Positions 37,266-46,847 of a stretch of DNA of 64,000 bases are shown here, piece after piece. The notes under the pieces were generated by a model. It was not told the DNA's origin. It searched no databases and was given only the letters and a program-made list of their open reading frames with translations. Both the position numbers and the translations under genes were made by a program. The DNA is from Bacteroidota bacterium (lineage in GTDB: Bacteria; Bacteroidota; Ignavibacteria; Ignavibacteriales; Melioribacteraceae). Location: NCBI GenBank assembly GCA_023381535.1, contig JAMCSN010000231.1, forward strand, positions 59,902 to 123,901, read 5' to 3'. Positions within the stretch are counted from its first letter, which is position 1, and each line of letters opens with the position of its first letter.

Positions 37266-38531
37266 CTAGTATTCCGTGGTTTTTACTCGCTCAATATCAG
37301 CACCCAGAGTCTTCAATTTCTCTTCTATTCTTTGATATCCTCTGTCAATGTGGTAAATCCTCAGAACCTCTGTAGTGCCAGAAGCAGCAAGTCCTGCAAG
37401 TACTAGTGAGGCGCTCGCTCTTAAATCAGTCGACATGACTTTAGCACCTTTAAGCAAAGAACCGCCGGTAACAACAGCGCTGTTGTCAAGAATTTCAATA
37501 TTTGCTCCTAAGCGGTTCAATTCAGGCACATGGCTAAACCGGTCGTGATAAATAGTATCGACAATCTTGCTTGTCCCAACGGCAGTCGCCATGTAAGCAG
37601 TCCACTGTGCTTGCATATCTGTAGGAAATCCTGGATAGACAGCAGTAGAGATATCAATATTTTTGGGGCGAAGCTCAGAAGCATCTATTGTCATTAAAGT
37701 TTTATCATACAATAAATTAGCTCCACTCTCTGTTAATTTGATTAGGACTGACTTAATATGCTCATGATTTCTATAATCAATCTCAATTTTGCTTCTTGTG
37801 ATAGCTCCAGCAACAAGAATTGTTGCGGCTTCAATCCTATCATCTATGTTTACAATCTGAGCTGGTTGAAGATAATTTACCCCTTCAACTTCCAGAGAAG
37901 TTGTACCTATACCATATATTTTTGCTCCCATTTTTACAAGATATTCAGCAAGTAAAGAAATTTCCGGTTCTATCGCTGCATTCGTGATTAGTGTATTCCC
38001 TTTCGCTAAGCATGCAGCCATCAAAGCATTTCCTGTAGCGCCCACTGATGAAATATCAAAGTGAATTCTGGCACCATGCAATTTGCTAGCTTCAGCTATA
38101 ACATATCCTTCTTCAATCTTGATTTCAGCACCGAGTTTTTTCATTGCTTCCAAGTGCAGATTTATAGGTCTTGGCCCCCAAGCACATCCACCTGGCAAAG
38201 AAACCTTGGCATAACCAAATCTTGAAACCAAGGGTCCAAGCACATAAACTGAAGCTCTCATTTTTTTCACATGCTCATAAGGCGCCGTTTGATTTCTAAC
38301 ATCCGATGTATCTAAGGTCAAAACATGATCTGTAAAATCAGATTGGACTCCCAGAGAGCTTAACAGCCTGATCATTGTGTAGATATCGTTTACTTCTGGA
38401 ATATTATCTAGCTGATTTTTACCTGCATTTAAAAGAGTTGCCGGCATCAAAGCTAACGCTGAATTCTTAGCGCCGCTGACTTGAACTCGCCCATGTAATT
38501 TTTTACCGCCGTGAATTACAAACTTTTCCAA
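37266..38531 (-). CDS. murA: UDP-N-acetylglucosamine 1-carboxyvinyltransferase
   Basis: A 421-residue enzyme for the first committed step of peptidoglycan synthesis, adding enolpyruvate to UDP-GlcNAc. The N-terminus GGKKLHGRVQVSGAKNSALALM is canonical. The catalytic loop is LPGGCAWGPRPINLH with Cys116, so the enzyme should be the fosfomycin-sensitive type. YPGFPTDMQAQW and the terminal IDRGYQRIEEKLKTLGADIER also match. It lies between the Ser/Thr kinase and the metallopeptidase-like gene with very short gaps. Confidence 0.97.
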   Translation of the reverse strand: MEKFVIHGGKKLHGRVQVSGAKNSALALMPATLLNAGKNQLDNIPEVNDIYTMIRLLSSLGVQSDFTDHVLTLDTSDVRNQTAPYEHVKKMRASVYVLGPLVSRFGYAKVSLPGGCAWGPRPINLHLEAMKKLGAEIKIEEGYVIAEASKLHGARIHFDISSVGATGNALMAACLAKGNTLITNAAIEPEISLLAEYLVKMGAKIYGIGTTSLEVEGVNYLQPAQIVNIDDRIEAATILVAGAITRSKIEIDYRNHEHIKSVLIKLTESGANLLYDKTLMTIDASELRPKNIDISTAVYPGFPTDMQAQWTAYMATAVGTSKIVDTIYHDRFSHVPELNRLGANIEILDNSAVVTGGSLLKGAKVMSTDLRASASLVLAGLAASGTTEVLRIYHIDRGYQRIEEKLKTLGADIERVKTTEY

Positions 38532-38544
38532 AATTTTCCTTATA

Positions 38545-40452
38545 TCAATAAATTTTGAATATCATTCCGTTAATTCCAACAATGAATATCCTTCCTGTGG
38601 GATCGACCGCAAGACCATTCATATTGGAAAATATTTGCGAATCGACCAGGTTCCAGCTTTCCCCCTTGTCTTTTGATACGAGTATGATTCCTTTGCTGCC
38701 TGTTATAATCGCATCGTCTTCGGAAATAAATTTAACTTTTTGAAATCCGTTGCTCATTTTCATTTCTTCTTTGTTCCACGAATCCCCATAATTGCGCGTC
38801 CACAAAACGGTTCCGTTTCCGCCAACAATTAAACCATATCCTTTATCAGTAAGATCAACGGATTTTAAATAATTATCAGTGGGAAATGCGTTTAGCTTTG
38901 TCCACGTATTTCCACCATCTGATGTTGTCAAAATTGTTCCGTTCCAACCAACAACAATACCTCGTTTCATATCAAAAAAAGCTATGTCAAAAAGCACTTC
39001 GTTGGTACCGGTCAAAACCTTAGTCCAATTAATTCCGCCGTTTTGAGTTTTCATTATTAATCCTTTATTGCCGGTAATGAATCCAACTTTATCATCAAGG
39101 AATTTAATTCTGAAAAAGGTATAGCCCTTTTCAATGGGAATTAACCGTAATGAATCAAGATTACTATTACCTACATAAATTGAAGATGAATCGCCGACAA
39201 CAAACACCTTCTTGTTTGCTAACAAACAAATATCGCTCAAAGCAATTTTGCGATCGAAACTATTTTTCTTCCACGTAGTAGCATTATCTTGTGATGTAAG
39301 AATGGTACCGCTATCACCGACAGCAACCGCAAACTTGTTATCTGGAATGGTAATTGAGTTCAAGTTCTGCAGTGTGCCTGATTCTACTTTAGTGATCTGA
39401 CTAAACTTAAACTTGCCCTCATCGCTTGAGAAAAGTTGTTGTATGCTGTATTTCTTGAATTTGTCAAGTTCATTCGAGGTAATTAACGCATTCACCTGCG
39501 TATAAACAAAGTATGAAAGTCCAATAAGAAGCAGTGTAAACCCGGCGAATGCGCTGATTGACATGATCTTGTATTTCTTGGATTTCGGTTCGGTTCTCTT
39601 AAAATAGCTGGTATATAACTTCGCAACATGTTTATCCAGTTCTTGAACATCTTGAAACATTTCCTCACAAGAGCTATAACGGTTCAGTGGGCTTTTCTCT
39701 AAAGCTTTCAAAACAATCTTATCGACTTGTTCAGGAACAGACGTCAATTTCTCTGAAATCTTTGTCGGTACTTTCTTAAGATGCCCATCCATAACTTCGT
39801 ATTCACTCGTATAATCAAACGGCGGTTGACCGACTATCATCTCATATACAGTACAACCTATGGAGTAGATATCGCTTCGGTTTGTTACTTCTTGCCCTTT
39901 TACTTGTTCCGGGCTCATATAAAAGACAGTTCCAATTTTGGAACCGGTTTTCGTCACACTGTTATCGTATAGCGACTTCGAAATACCGAAGTCCATTATT
40001 TTGGTGATACCTTCTTTGTTCAAAATTATATTAGAGGGTTTTATATCTCTGTGAACAAATCCTTTGGAATGCGCATAACCCATTCCCAACAACAATTGCT
40101 TGAGAATATAAATTACATCATAGAGATTGAAGCGCCCCTGACGATCAATCACTTTCTCCAGACTTTCACCTTCGACATATTCCATTACAATTCCCAGAAG
40201 GTTGGAATACTCGATGAATCCATAAACAGCCACTATGTTCGGATGCGAAAGTTTCGCTTGATTTTTGGCTTCTCGTTTAAATCTCTCAATAAAACGTTCT
40301 TTGTCATGCGCACTGGCATTTAGCATTTTGATTGCGACGTACCGGTCAAGTTTTGTGTCATACGCTTTATAGACGATCCCCATTCCGCCTTTGCCAAGAA
40401 CCGACACGACGCGATAGTTATCAATTATTTTACCGATTAAGTCTTCCATCAA
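38545..40452 (-). CDS. Transmembrane Ser/Thr protein kinase with Ycf48-like extracytoplasmic propeller
   Basis: A 635-residue PknB-like receptor kinase. The kinase domain (about 12-275) is complete: GKGGMGIVYKAY P-loop, AIKML Lys, VHRDIKPSNIIL catalytic loop, DFGISK and SPEQVKGQEVTNRSDIYSIGC. One helix (about 297-320) crosses the membrane. The C-terminal half has at least five tandem Ycf48/BNR-type repeats (AVGDSGTILTSQDNATTWK, IVVGWNGTILTTSDGGNTW and others), likely a beta-propeller. It stands 13 bp before murA, suggesting a link with wall synthesis. No PASTA repeats are present. Confidence 0.92.
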   Translation of the reverse strand: MMEDLIGKIIDNYRVVSVLGKGGMGIVYKAYDTKLDRYVAIKMLNASAHDKERFIERFKREAKNQAKLSHPNIVAVYGFIEYSNLLGIVMEYVEGESLEKVIDRQGRFNLYDVIYILKQLLLGMGYAHSKGFVHRDIKPSNIILNKEGITKIMDFGISKSLYDNSVTKTGSKIGTVFYMSPEQVKGQEVTNRSDIYSIGCTVYEMIVGQPPFDYTSEYEVMDGHLKKVPTKISEKLTSVPEQVDKIVLKALEKSPLNRYSSCEEMFQDVQELDKHVAKLYTSYFKRTEPKSKKYKIMSISAFAGFTLLLIGLSYFVYTQVNALITSNELDKFKKYSIQQLFSSDEGKFKFSQITKVESGTLQNLNSITIPDNKFAVAVGDSGTILTSQDNATTWKKNSFDRKIALSDICLLANKKVFVVGDSSSIYVGNSNLDSLRLIPIEKGYTFFRIKFLDDKVGFITGNKGLIMKTQNGGINWTKVLTGTNEVLFDIAFFDMKRGIVVGWNGTILTTSDGGNTWTKLNAFPTDNYLKSVDLTDKGYGLIVGGNGTVLWTRNYGDSWNKEEMKMSNGFQKVKFISEDDAIITGSKGIILVSKDKGESWNLVDSQIFSNMNGLAVDPTGRIFIVGINGMIFKIY

Positions 40453-40537
40453 AATCCGAATAATTTTTGTTTTTAATATAAGAAATTCTCGTCCTTCAAA
40501 TCATGAACAGTCTAAAGATTTGCGAAGATATTCTATT

Positions 40538-40569
40538 TTTGATTTTTCCCGCTTCTTTGACTAATTTTG
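40538..40569 (+). promoter_or_regulatory. Bacteroidota-type promoter of tRNA-Leu(UAG)
   Basis: TTTG at 40538-40541 and TAATTTTG at 40562-40569 (exact TAnnTTTG) are 20 bp apart, and the tRNA begins 11 bp after the second box. This matches the -33/-7 promoter of Bacteroidota and helps place the organism. Confidence 0.7.
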
Positions 40570-40580
40570 CAAGCCATTTT

Positions 40581-40663
40581 GCGAGAGTGGCGGAATTGGC
40601 AGACGCGCTAGACTTAGGATCTAGTACCCAAAAGGTGTGGGGGTTCGAGTCCCCCCCCTCGCA
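40581..40663 (+). tRNA. tRNA-Leu (anticodon UAG)
   Basis: An 83-nt class II tRNA. The anticodon arm is CTAGA-CTTAGGA-TCTAG with anticodon TAG at positions 34-36 (reads CUA/CUN). A long variable arm (TACCCAAAAGGTG) and a T arm GGGGG-TTCGAGT-CCCCC follow. The acceptor stem has one A-C mismatch at pair 6-67. The 3' CCA is not encoded. An apparent coding start at 40637 lies inside it and is not used. Confidence 0.95.
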
Positions 40664-40702
40664 CTAATAAATTACTTTTTCACTTTATTTTATGAGGTTT
40701 GT

Positions 40703-42010
40703 TTGGAAATCAAGGTAAATGAATTAACAAATTCGCAGCAAGAGGTAGAAGTTAATTTAGAATACAATGAAATCATTCCCGAAATTGAAGATGCGTATTC
40801 GGAAGAAAGAAAATCAATCGTGATTGACGGTTTCAGAAAAGGCAAAGCCCCGATGTCGATGATCAAGAAACTTTACGGTGAAGCGATTGAGTACAAAGCA
40901 AGCGAAAAAATTGCGAACAAGAAATTTTGGGATATTGTTGACGAAAAAAACTTAAAGCCTATCAGCACTCCACAAATGACAGATATTGATTTTGTACCGG
41001 GCACAAAGCTTTCATTCAAAGTGAAGTATGAAATCAAACCAAAGTTAGAGTTGAAGAATTACAAGAACCTTGAAATTGAAAAACCTATTTTCAAAATCAA
41101 AGATGAAGATATTGAAAAAGAGATCGATTATTTAATACGACCTCATTTCCAATTCGAAGAGTCCGAACTTGTAACCGACAAGTTTTTCAGAATCACAGTT
41201 AATTTACAGCGAATCGACGCACAGGGCGTTCCAATGATAGGCTCACGCAACGAAAACATGCTGATCGACCTGAGTGATGAAAAAGTAAACATTCAAATCG
41301 TTGATAACGCTCAGAACAAAAAAGTCGGCGATTCATTTAATTTCACTTTTGTAGATGAACATCATCACGGTGAAGAGCTGCACAGAGAAGAATTTACTTA
41401 CACTGCTGAAATAACCAAGATTGAAAAGATTGTAAAGCCTGAATTCACCGAAGAATTGATTAAGAAGTTGTCTGCTAATAAAGCTTCAACTCTTGATGAA
41501 CTAAAAGCAATGCTTCACAAAAATTTTGAAGAGTACTACAAGAAGCAGACCGAAGAAATCGTAACAAACAATCTTCTCAGCACAGTTGTTAAGAATAACG
41601 AGTTCACTCCACCACCGGGATATGTGTCTTCAATACATAGACGGTTGGTTGATCTGGAAAGAGAAAACTCGAAACGATATAAAACGCCGCATTTCGACGA
41701 ACACGCAGTTGCAGAATACTACAAACCAAGAGCAGAATGGAACGCGAAATGGCAAATCATTCTGGAAAATTTAGCTGAGGCAGAAAATATAAAAGTTGAA
41801 GATTCTCAATTGGAAGAACTTGCTAAAGAAGAATCTGATAAGACAGGAATTTCGGTAGCTAAATTGGTAAAATACTACAAGGACACTAATCGCACGGAAA
41901 TGTTGTTAGAGGAAAAGGTAGTCAAATTCCTCATAGAGAATGCAAAGATTAAGGAAGTTGACGCAGAGGAAAAATCAAAAGAGAAAAAGGAAAAACACAA
42001 TGAAGCATGA
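40703..42010 (+). CDS. tig: Trigger factor (ribosome-bound chaperone)
   Basis: A 435-residue folding chaperone. I place the start at TTG 40703 ([24 protein letters not shown]) with GAGG at 40694-40697; the longer frame from 40637 runs through the tRNA. The ribosome-binding signature is [18 protein letters not shown] degenerate FKBP-like domain (about 155-245) and a helical C-terminal chaperone domain follow. The end is highly charged ([14 protein letters not shown]). The clpP start overlaps it by 11 bp, the usual tig-clpP pairing. Confidence 0.95.
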   Translation: MEIKVNELTNSQQEVEVNLEYNEIIPEIEDAYSEERKSIVIDGFRKGKAPMSMIKKLYGEAIEYKASEKIANKKFWDIVDEKNLKPISTPQMTDIDFVPGTKLSFKVKYEIKPKLELKNYKNLEIEKPIFKIKDEDIEKEIDYLIRPHFQFEESELVTDKFFRITVNLQRIDAQGVPMIGSRNENMLIDLSDEKVNIQIVDNAQNKKVGDSFNFTFVDEHHHGEELHREEFTYTAEITKIEKIVKPEFTEELIKKLSANKASTLDELKAMLHKNFEEYYKKQTEEIVTNNLLSTVVKNNEFTPPPGYVSSIHRRLVDLERENSKRYKTPHFDEHAVAEYYKPRAEWNAKWQIILENLAEAENIKVEDSQLEELAKEESDKTGISVAKLVKYYKDTNRTEMLLEEKVVKFLIENAKIKEVDAEEKSKEKKEKHNEA

Positions 42011-42665
42011 TATTCTTACCGAAGCGCAATTAACAAAAAAGTTTGAGATTTATAATCAGCTGGTTCCTTACGTTATCGAACAAACCGGGCGCGGCGAACG
42101 CGGGATGGATATTTTTTCCCGTCTCCTTCGTGAGCGAATTATTTTTCTCGGAATGGCAATAGACGACCACATTGCAAGTCTAACAATCGCTCAATTGCTG
42201 TTTCTTGAAGCCGAAGATCCAGAGAAGGATATTAATTTATATATCAACTCGCCCGGTGGAAGTGTTTCGGCTGGCTTGGCAATCTACGACACAATGAGTT
42301 ACATCCGTTCCAAAGTTTCGACCATCTGTGTTGGTTTAGCGGCAAGCATGGGAGCTGTTTTACTGGCGGGCGGAGAAGCCGGTAAAAGAACATCCCTTCC
42401 ACATTCAAAGATTATGATTCACCAACCGTGGGTCGGTGGTTTGCAAGGACAGACAACAGATATCGAGATTCATGCGAAAGAAATGATTAAAACACGTGAC
42501 ACTATTTACAATATTTTAGCCGAGCATACCGGCAAATCATTTGATCAGATTGCGAAGGATTGCGATAGAGACTACTTTCTTACTGCCGATGAAGCTAAAG
42601 AATACAAACTCATTGATAATATTTTGGTACATCGCGCAAGCCAAAACAATAACAACAAGAAATAA
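42000..42665 (+). CDS. clpP: ATP-dependent Clp protease proteolytic subunit
   Basis: A 221-residue serine protease subunit. The start ATG at 42000 lies in the tig coding end (11-bp overlap), and a longer frame from 41940 would sit wholly in tig. Catalytic residues are Ser116 ([10 protein letters not shown]), His141 (IMIHQPW) and Asp in [28 protein letters not shown] is canonical. It degrades unfolded or tagged proteins, including SsrA-tagged ones handled by SmpB, with ClpX or ClpA (not in the window). A terminator follows. Confidence 0.97.
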   Translation: MKHDILTEAQLTKKFEIYNQLVPYVIEQTGRGERGMDIFSRLLRERIIFLGMAIDDHIASLTIAQLLFLEAEDPEKDINLYINSPGGSVSAGLAIYDTMSYIRSKVSTICVGLAASMGAVLLAGGEAGKRTSLPHSKIMIHQPWVGGLQGQTTDIEIHAKEMIKTRDTIYNILAEHTGKSFDQIAKDCDRDYFLTADEAKEYKLIDNILVHRASQNNNNKK

Positions 42666-42681
42666 TTGAACAACCTTTTAC

Positions 42682-42710
42682 AAAGGGGCATCTACACTGC
42701 CCCTTTTTTT
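42682..42710 (+). terminator. Rho-independent terminator of tig-clpP
   Basis: AAAGGGGCA-TCTACAC-TGCCCCTTT followed by TTTT, a stem of up to nine pairs directly 17 bp after the clpP stop. Confidence 0.93.
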
Positions 42711-42750
42711 GTTTTAAACAAGATCACGAACTACTTTCTGGACAACTTAT

Positions 42751-42799
42751 GACTCAAGGCACCCGGGGCTTACTTAAGTAAACTGCCGGTTTTCAAGTC
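42751..42799. repeat. Long imperfect hairpin in the clpP to sensor-kinase gap
   Basis: GACTCAAGGC...TACTTAAGTA...GGTTTTCAAGTC folds on itself with the palindrome TACTTAAGTA at the tip, flanked by an imperfect CCCGGGG/CTGCCGG arm and closing GACT/AGTC. It lies 70 bp before the sensor gene. I recognise no riboswitch class in it. It may be a leader structure or a decayed repeat. Confidence 0.4.
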
Positions 42800-42869
42800 T
42801 TTAATAAAATTCTTATAATTGCAAAGAAATTATTCTTGTTAAGCGTTCATTCACTAAAAGAGAAAAAAT

Positions 42870-45221
42870 TTGATAGGGGCAAAACTAGATTTTCTCAGCC
42901 GACTAAATGAACTTGCAGAATATGCACGCAGGGGTGACGATTTTTTCCCGGACGAACTTTGTAACTTTCTTGTAAACGAGTTTGATCTGCAAGCAGCATT
43001 ATTATTCGGCGTCAGCAACAACAATCTTTTGAGCGTAACGGGAAGATCCAACAGTGCGCGCAAAACATTCCAGCATGGCGTTTCACCAAACTGCAAGGTC
43101 TGTAAGAATCTCAATCAGAATATTGATCTTAAGCTAGAGTTTGATCCCAATTGCGAGATTCAGATTTCGGATAATATTGGTTTTGAAAGCTGCAGTTTGG
43201 TTCCAATCAACGGCAACGAAAAGTTCCTTCTTAAGATTGCAAGAAAATCTGCATATACACAGAGTGCGAAAGAAACTCTCGAAAAAACTCTTCAGTTGCT
43301 TAACATCCTTCTATATGTTTGGTACCAGAGCAAAGGCGGAACGTTTGAAGCATCTACGCCGATTTCAAAAATTGTTTCCGAGACATCGGGCGAATTGAAA
43401 TCCAGCGCGAATTCCATTATCGGTTTTATTTCTATGCTTGCCGGAGAAAACCTTTCAGCCGCTCAGTCGGATTACATTAATTCAATTCGGAAAAACGCAC
43501 AGAGTATTTTATTGAACGTCAACGATTTGAGCGAGTTATCAAAAATCAATATGGGAGGGAATCAAACGCAGCTCAAAAAAGTTGAACTCGTGAACTTTAT
43601 TACGGAAATTATAGAAATCTTCAAGAGCAAACTTGGCAAAAAGGTTACGTTCACTTTAACCATTGAGAAAGAGCTTGCAAAACCTATAGAGTTCGATGAT
43701 CAAAAACTGCGTTATGTATTGACAAGTCTGATGCTTGTTTCAATAGTTCTAACTCAGCAAGGTGAAATTGCAGTAAATGTTTCTTCGGCACCGGATAACA
43801 AAATTAAATTTTCAATTTCCGATAACGGCAAAGTCCTGAAGACCTCATCGCTCGAAACTTTCTTCGAGCCTTTTGCAGTAACCAAGTTGGATGAATTCAA
43901 GAATACTTCTTTCACCGGCTTAAGTTTGACCTTGGTAAAAAAATATATTAATTATATGGGTGGGGATATAGAGGCGGCAAGTTTACCCGGTAAAGGTAAT
44001 TCATTTACATTCACAATCAGCGGAGAAGTAATGTCTGATCTCGAAACCAATATTTCACAGCTGCCAAAGCCTACATCAAAGAATAAGGTTCTGGTTATAG
44101 AAGACGATTATGCAACTTCAAAATTGCTGAGCAACTATTTGAATAAGTGGGGTTATTCTCCATCGATTGTGAGCACAGAATCGCAAGCCTTTAATTCAAT
44201 TGACCAGGAAGAACTGCTTGCAATCATTTTAGATATCGAATTACCGAATGTAAACGGTCTGGAACTCCTCAAAAGAATTCATGATCATCCCAAAACTAAG
44301 AACACGCCGGTTATCGTTTGTTCGATCGAGCCGGAACAGCAGAAAGCTTTTATGATGGGAGCAGTTGAGTATTTTGTAAAGCCCATCAATTACAATTTTC
44401 TTGTTGAGGTGCTGACAAACTATAAACTGAGAAAGAATTCAAATATTCTTTGTGTTGATGACGATCTTCCCACGTTAAATTTAGTTAAGCAGGCTATTGA
44501 ATCAGTCGGTTTCATTGCCGTTGCAGAAAATGTTTCTGCAAATGTAATGGCATTGATTCAAGACAAAGACATTGATCTTGCAATCATCGATTTGGACATG
44601 CCTACTCCGAATGGATTTGAATTGATAAAGCTAATAAAGTCCGAGAAAAAGTTTGCACACCTTCCTATCATCATTTATACCGGCAAGGAAAACTATAAAG
44701 ACGATCTTTACAAAATTGAAGGATTGTTTGACGAGCTGCTCGAAAAACGTTCCACCAACATTGAGGACTTAGCAGATACAATAAATGCGATGATTAACCG
44801 CTATGAAACCCCTCCTCCTGTGGAAGAAGTTATTCATGGGAAAAATATTATTAAAATTCTGCTTGCCGAAGATTACAAACATTCTCAAATTATCGTTACA
44901 CGACTCTTAAAGAAAAATAATTTTGAAAGTGTAGTTGTAGTTGAAAATGGTGAAGATGCTTTGAAGATGGCTAAGGACGATAAATTCGATTTGATTCTCA
45001 TGGACATGCAGATGCCGATCATGAACGGTTTTGAAGCCACCGAAAAAATTAGAGAATTGCCCGGCTACAAAGACACACCGATAATTGCTCTTACTGCTTT
45101 TGCAATGAAAGGTGACCGCGAAAAATGTCTCGAAGCCGGCGCAACGGATTATATTCCGAAACCCATCGACAGCAAGGAGTTTATAGAAAAAGTTAAGTAC
45201 TACACTAATACAATAGTGTAA
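42870..45221 (+). CDS. Hybrid sensor kinase-like protein with three receiver domains, phospho-acceptor histidine missing
   Basis: A 783-residue soluble signalling protein starting at TTG 42870. Residues about 5-150 look GAF-like. A HisKA-type helix follows, but the H-box reads TSGELKSSANSIIGF, so Gly174 replaces the phospho-accepting His. The HATPase-like domain (about 270-388) lacks the N-box Asn (LRYVLTSLMLVSI) and has DNGKVLK and FTGLSLTLV in place of the G1 and G2 boxes. Three REC domains follow (about 407-525, 530-645, 668-783), each with its Asp (LDIELP, IDLDMP, MDMQMP). It cannot be an ordinary autokinase; it may be an output scaffold phosphorylated by others. Confidence 0.88.
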   Translation: MIGAKLDFLSRLNELAEYARRGDDFFPDELCNFLVNEFDLQAALLFGVSNNNLLSVTGRSNSARKTFQHGVSPNCKVCKNLNQNIDLKLEFDPNCEIQISDNIGFESCSLVPINGNEKFLLKIARKSAYTQSAKETLEKTLQLLNILLYVWYQSKGGTFEASTPISKIVSETSGELKSSANSIIGFISMLAGENLSAAQSDYINSIRKNAQSILLNVNDLSELSKINMGGNQTQLKKVELVNFITEIIEIFKSKLGKKVTFTLTIEKELAKPIEFDDQKLRYVLTSLMLVSIVLTQQGEIAVNVSSAPDNKIKFSISDNGKVLKTSSLETFFEPFAVTKLDEFKNTSFTGLSLTLVKKYINYMGGDIEAASLPGKGNSFTFTISGEVMSDLETNISQLPKPTSKNKVLVIEDDYATSKLLSNYLNKWGYSPSIVSTESQAFNSIDQEELLAIILDIELPNVNGLELLKRIHDHPKTKNTPVIVCSIEPEQQKAFMMGAVEYFVKPINYNFLVEVLTNYKLRKNSNILCVDDDLPTLNLVKQAIESVGFIAVAENVSANVMALIQDKDIDLAIIDLDMPTPNGFELIKLIKSEKKFAHLPIIIYTGKENYKDDLYKIEGLFDELLEKRSTNIEDLADTINAMINRYETPPPVEEVIHGKNIIKILLAEDYKHSQIIVTRLLKKNNFESVVVVENGEDALKMAKDDKFDLILMDMQMPIMNGFEATEKIRELPGYKDTPIIALTAFAMKGDREKCLEAGATDYIPKPIDSKEFIEKVKYYTNTIV

Positions 45222-45247
45222 AACTTCCGATCAAGTTTTTAATTCTC

Positions 45248-45275
45248 AAAGCCCCGAGGTAAGTCGGGGCTTTTT
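45248..45275 (+). terminator. Rho-independent terminator after the hybrid sensor gene
   Basis: AAAGCCCCGA-GGTAAG-TCGGGGCTTT followed by TTC and a T-rich run, a strong 10-bp stem 26 bp after the stop. Confidence 0.93.
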
Positions 45276-45339
45276 CTTTTTGCATAAAGGAATGATGCTG
45301 ATTGATTTCAATCCTCTGCTACCGCAAGATTTCATATAT

Positions 45340-45357
45340 TTACAATAGTTATTGTAA
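45340..45357. promoter_or_regulatory. Palindrome overlapping the gltX leader, operator-like
   Basis: TTACAATA-GT-TATTGTAA is a perfect 8-bp inverted repeat with a 2-bp spacer, immediately touching the AAGGAG ribosome-binding site of gltX. It could be a repressor site; too small and AT-rich for a terminator. Confidence 0.45.
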
Positions 45358-45366
45358 GGAGTTTCT

Positions 45367-46818
45367 GTGAATCCAGTTCGTGTTCGGTTTGCCCCAAGTC
45401 CCACCGGTTATTTGCACGTCGGCGGTCTGCGCACCGCACTTTATAATTATCTCTTCGCGCGTAAAAACAACGGTAAATTTATTTTGAGAATAGAAGATAC
45501 AGACCGCAATAGATACGTAGAAGGCGCTGTTGAAAAATTGATTAGTTCGTTGAAATGGTGCGGGCTTGAATATGACGAGGGTCCCGATATCGAAGGACAA
45601 TACGGACCTTACATGCAGTCCGAGCGACTCGCTCTATATAAACAACATGCCCAGCAGTTGGTTGACGTTGGCAAAGCATATTATTGTTTCTGCACACCTG
45701 AGCGTTTGGAAGCCTTGAGGGAAGATCAGCAGCGGCGAAAATTGCCTCAAGCAAAGTATGATAAGCATTGCCTTTCACTTAGCAAGAAAGAAATTGACGA
45801 AAAACTTTCGAGTGGTATTCAGCATGTTATTCGTTTAAACGTTGAGCCCAATCAAAAAATTATTTTCGACGATATAATCCGCGGCAAAATCGAATTTGAA
45901 AGTAACAATGTTGACGATCAAGTTCTGATAAAGGGTGACGGATACCCCACTTATCATTTAGCGAACGTCGTTGACGATTATCTAATGGAAATAAGTCATG
46001 TTATTCGCGGAGAAGAATGGCTTTCATCAACTCCAAAACATGTTCTGCTCTACAATTTCTTCGGATGGGAAAAACCACATTTTGCACACCTCCCTCTCTT
46101 GCTGAATCCGGATCGATCCAAGTTAAGCAAACGACAAGGTGACGTTGCCGTTGAAGATTATCGTGATAAAGGTTATCTGAAAGAAGCGCTTGTAAATTTT
46201 GTTGCACTTCTTGGCTGGAACGCAGGCGACGATCAAGAGTTTTACAACATGGATGAATTGATTCAAAAATTTTCTTTAGAAAAAGTTAACAAATCCGGGG
46301 CAGTTTTTGATTTGGAAAAGCTCAACTGGTTGAATGCCGAACATTTGCGCAATAAACCGAACGAAGAAATACTTCTAATGCTTCAAGATGAACTTCGCAA
46401 ATCTCAATTTGCAAATCATAACTATCCGGCTGAATACCTGTTGCGCGTTGTCGAAGCGATGAAAGAGCGTGTTAGTTTTGTCCATGAATACTTGACTAAG
46501 TCTCCTTATTTTTTTGAACGCCCGCGCGAATACGAACTTGCCAGCTCTGAGAAAAATTGGAAATCGGAAACACCTTTGCAGATCACAAAGCTGCGAGACA
46601 GATTCAGCGCGTTACAGAATCCTACCAAGGAAGATTACGAAAACACCTTGAAGCAATTAGCTGCTGAATTAAACATCGGCGTCGGCAAGTTAATTCATCC
46701 ACTCAGATTGGCGGTTTCAGGCATGAGCACAGGTCCCGGCGTGTATGATATCCTTGTGATTCTTGGCAAAGACGAAGTAAATGAACGTATTCATTCTGCT
46801 ATAGAAAAGATTCGTTAA
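45367..46818 (+). CDS. gltX: Glutamyl-tRNA synthetase
   Basis: A 483-residue class I synthetase that charges tRNA-Glu. The start is GTG 45367 after AAGGAG at 45355-45360. HIGH-type signature: FAPSPTGYLHVGGLRTALYN; the KMSKS loop reads DRSKLSKRQGD. The C-terminal half is the helical anticodon-binding domain of bacterial GltX. It converges on glnS, and since a separate GlnS is present this enzyme need not mischarge tRNA-Gln. Confidence 0.97.
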   Translation: MNPVRVRFAPSPTGYLHVGGLRTALYNYLFARKNNGKFILRIEDTDRNRYVEGAVEKLISSLKWCGLEYDEGPDIEGQYGPYMQSERLALYKQHAQQLVDVGKAYYCFCTPERLEALREDQQRRKLPQAKYDKHCLSLSKKEIDEKLSSGIQHVIRLNVEPNQKIIFDDIIRGKIEFESNNVDDQVLIKGDGYPTYHLANVVDDYLMEISHVIRGEEWLSSTPKHVLLYNFFGWEKPHFAHLPLLLNPDRSKLSKRQGDVAVEDYRDKGYLKEALVNFVALLGWNAGDDQEFYNMDELIQKFSLEKVNKSGAVFDLEKLNWLNAEHLRNKPNEEILLMLQDELRKSQFANHNYPAEYLLRVVEAMKERVSFVHEYLTKSPYFFERPREYELASSEKNWKSETPLQITKLRDRFSALQNPTKEDYENTLKQLAAELNIGVGKLIHPLRLAVSGMSTGPGVYDILVILGKDEVNERIHSAIEKIR

Positions 46819-46847
46819 CGCTTTGAAACTTTCTCCGCTTGTTTAAC

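Noticed and set aside
40637..40702. Extended N-terminus of trigger factor
   Set aside because: It begins inside tRNA-Leu(UAG); the TTG at 40703 has a ribosome-binding site and gives the family N-terminus.
42751..42799. Cyclic-di-GMP (GEMM) riboswitch before the sensor gene
   Set aside because: The conserved GEMM blocks are not present; only an imperfect hairpin is seen.
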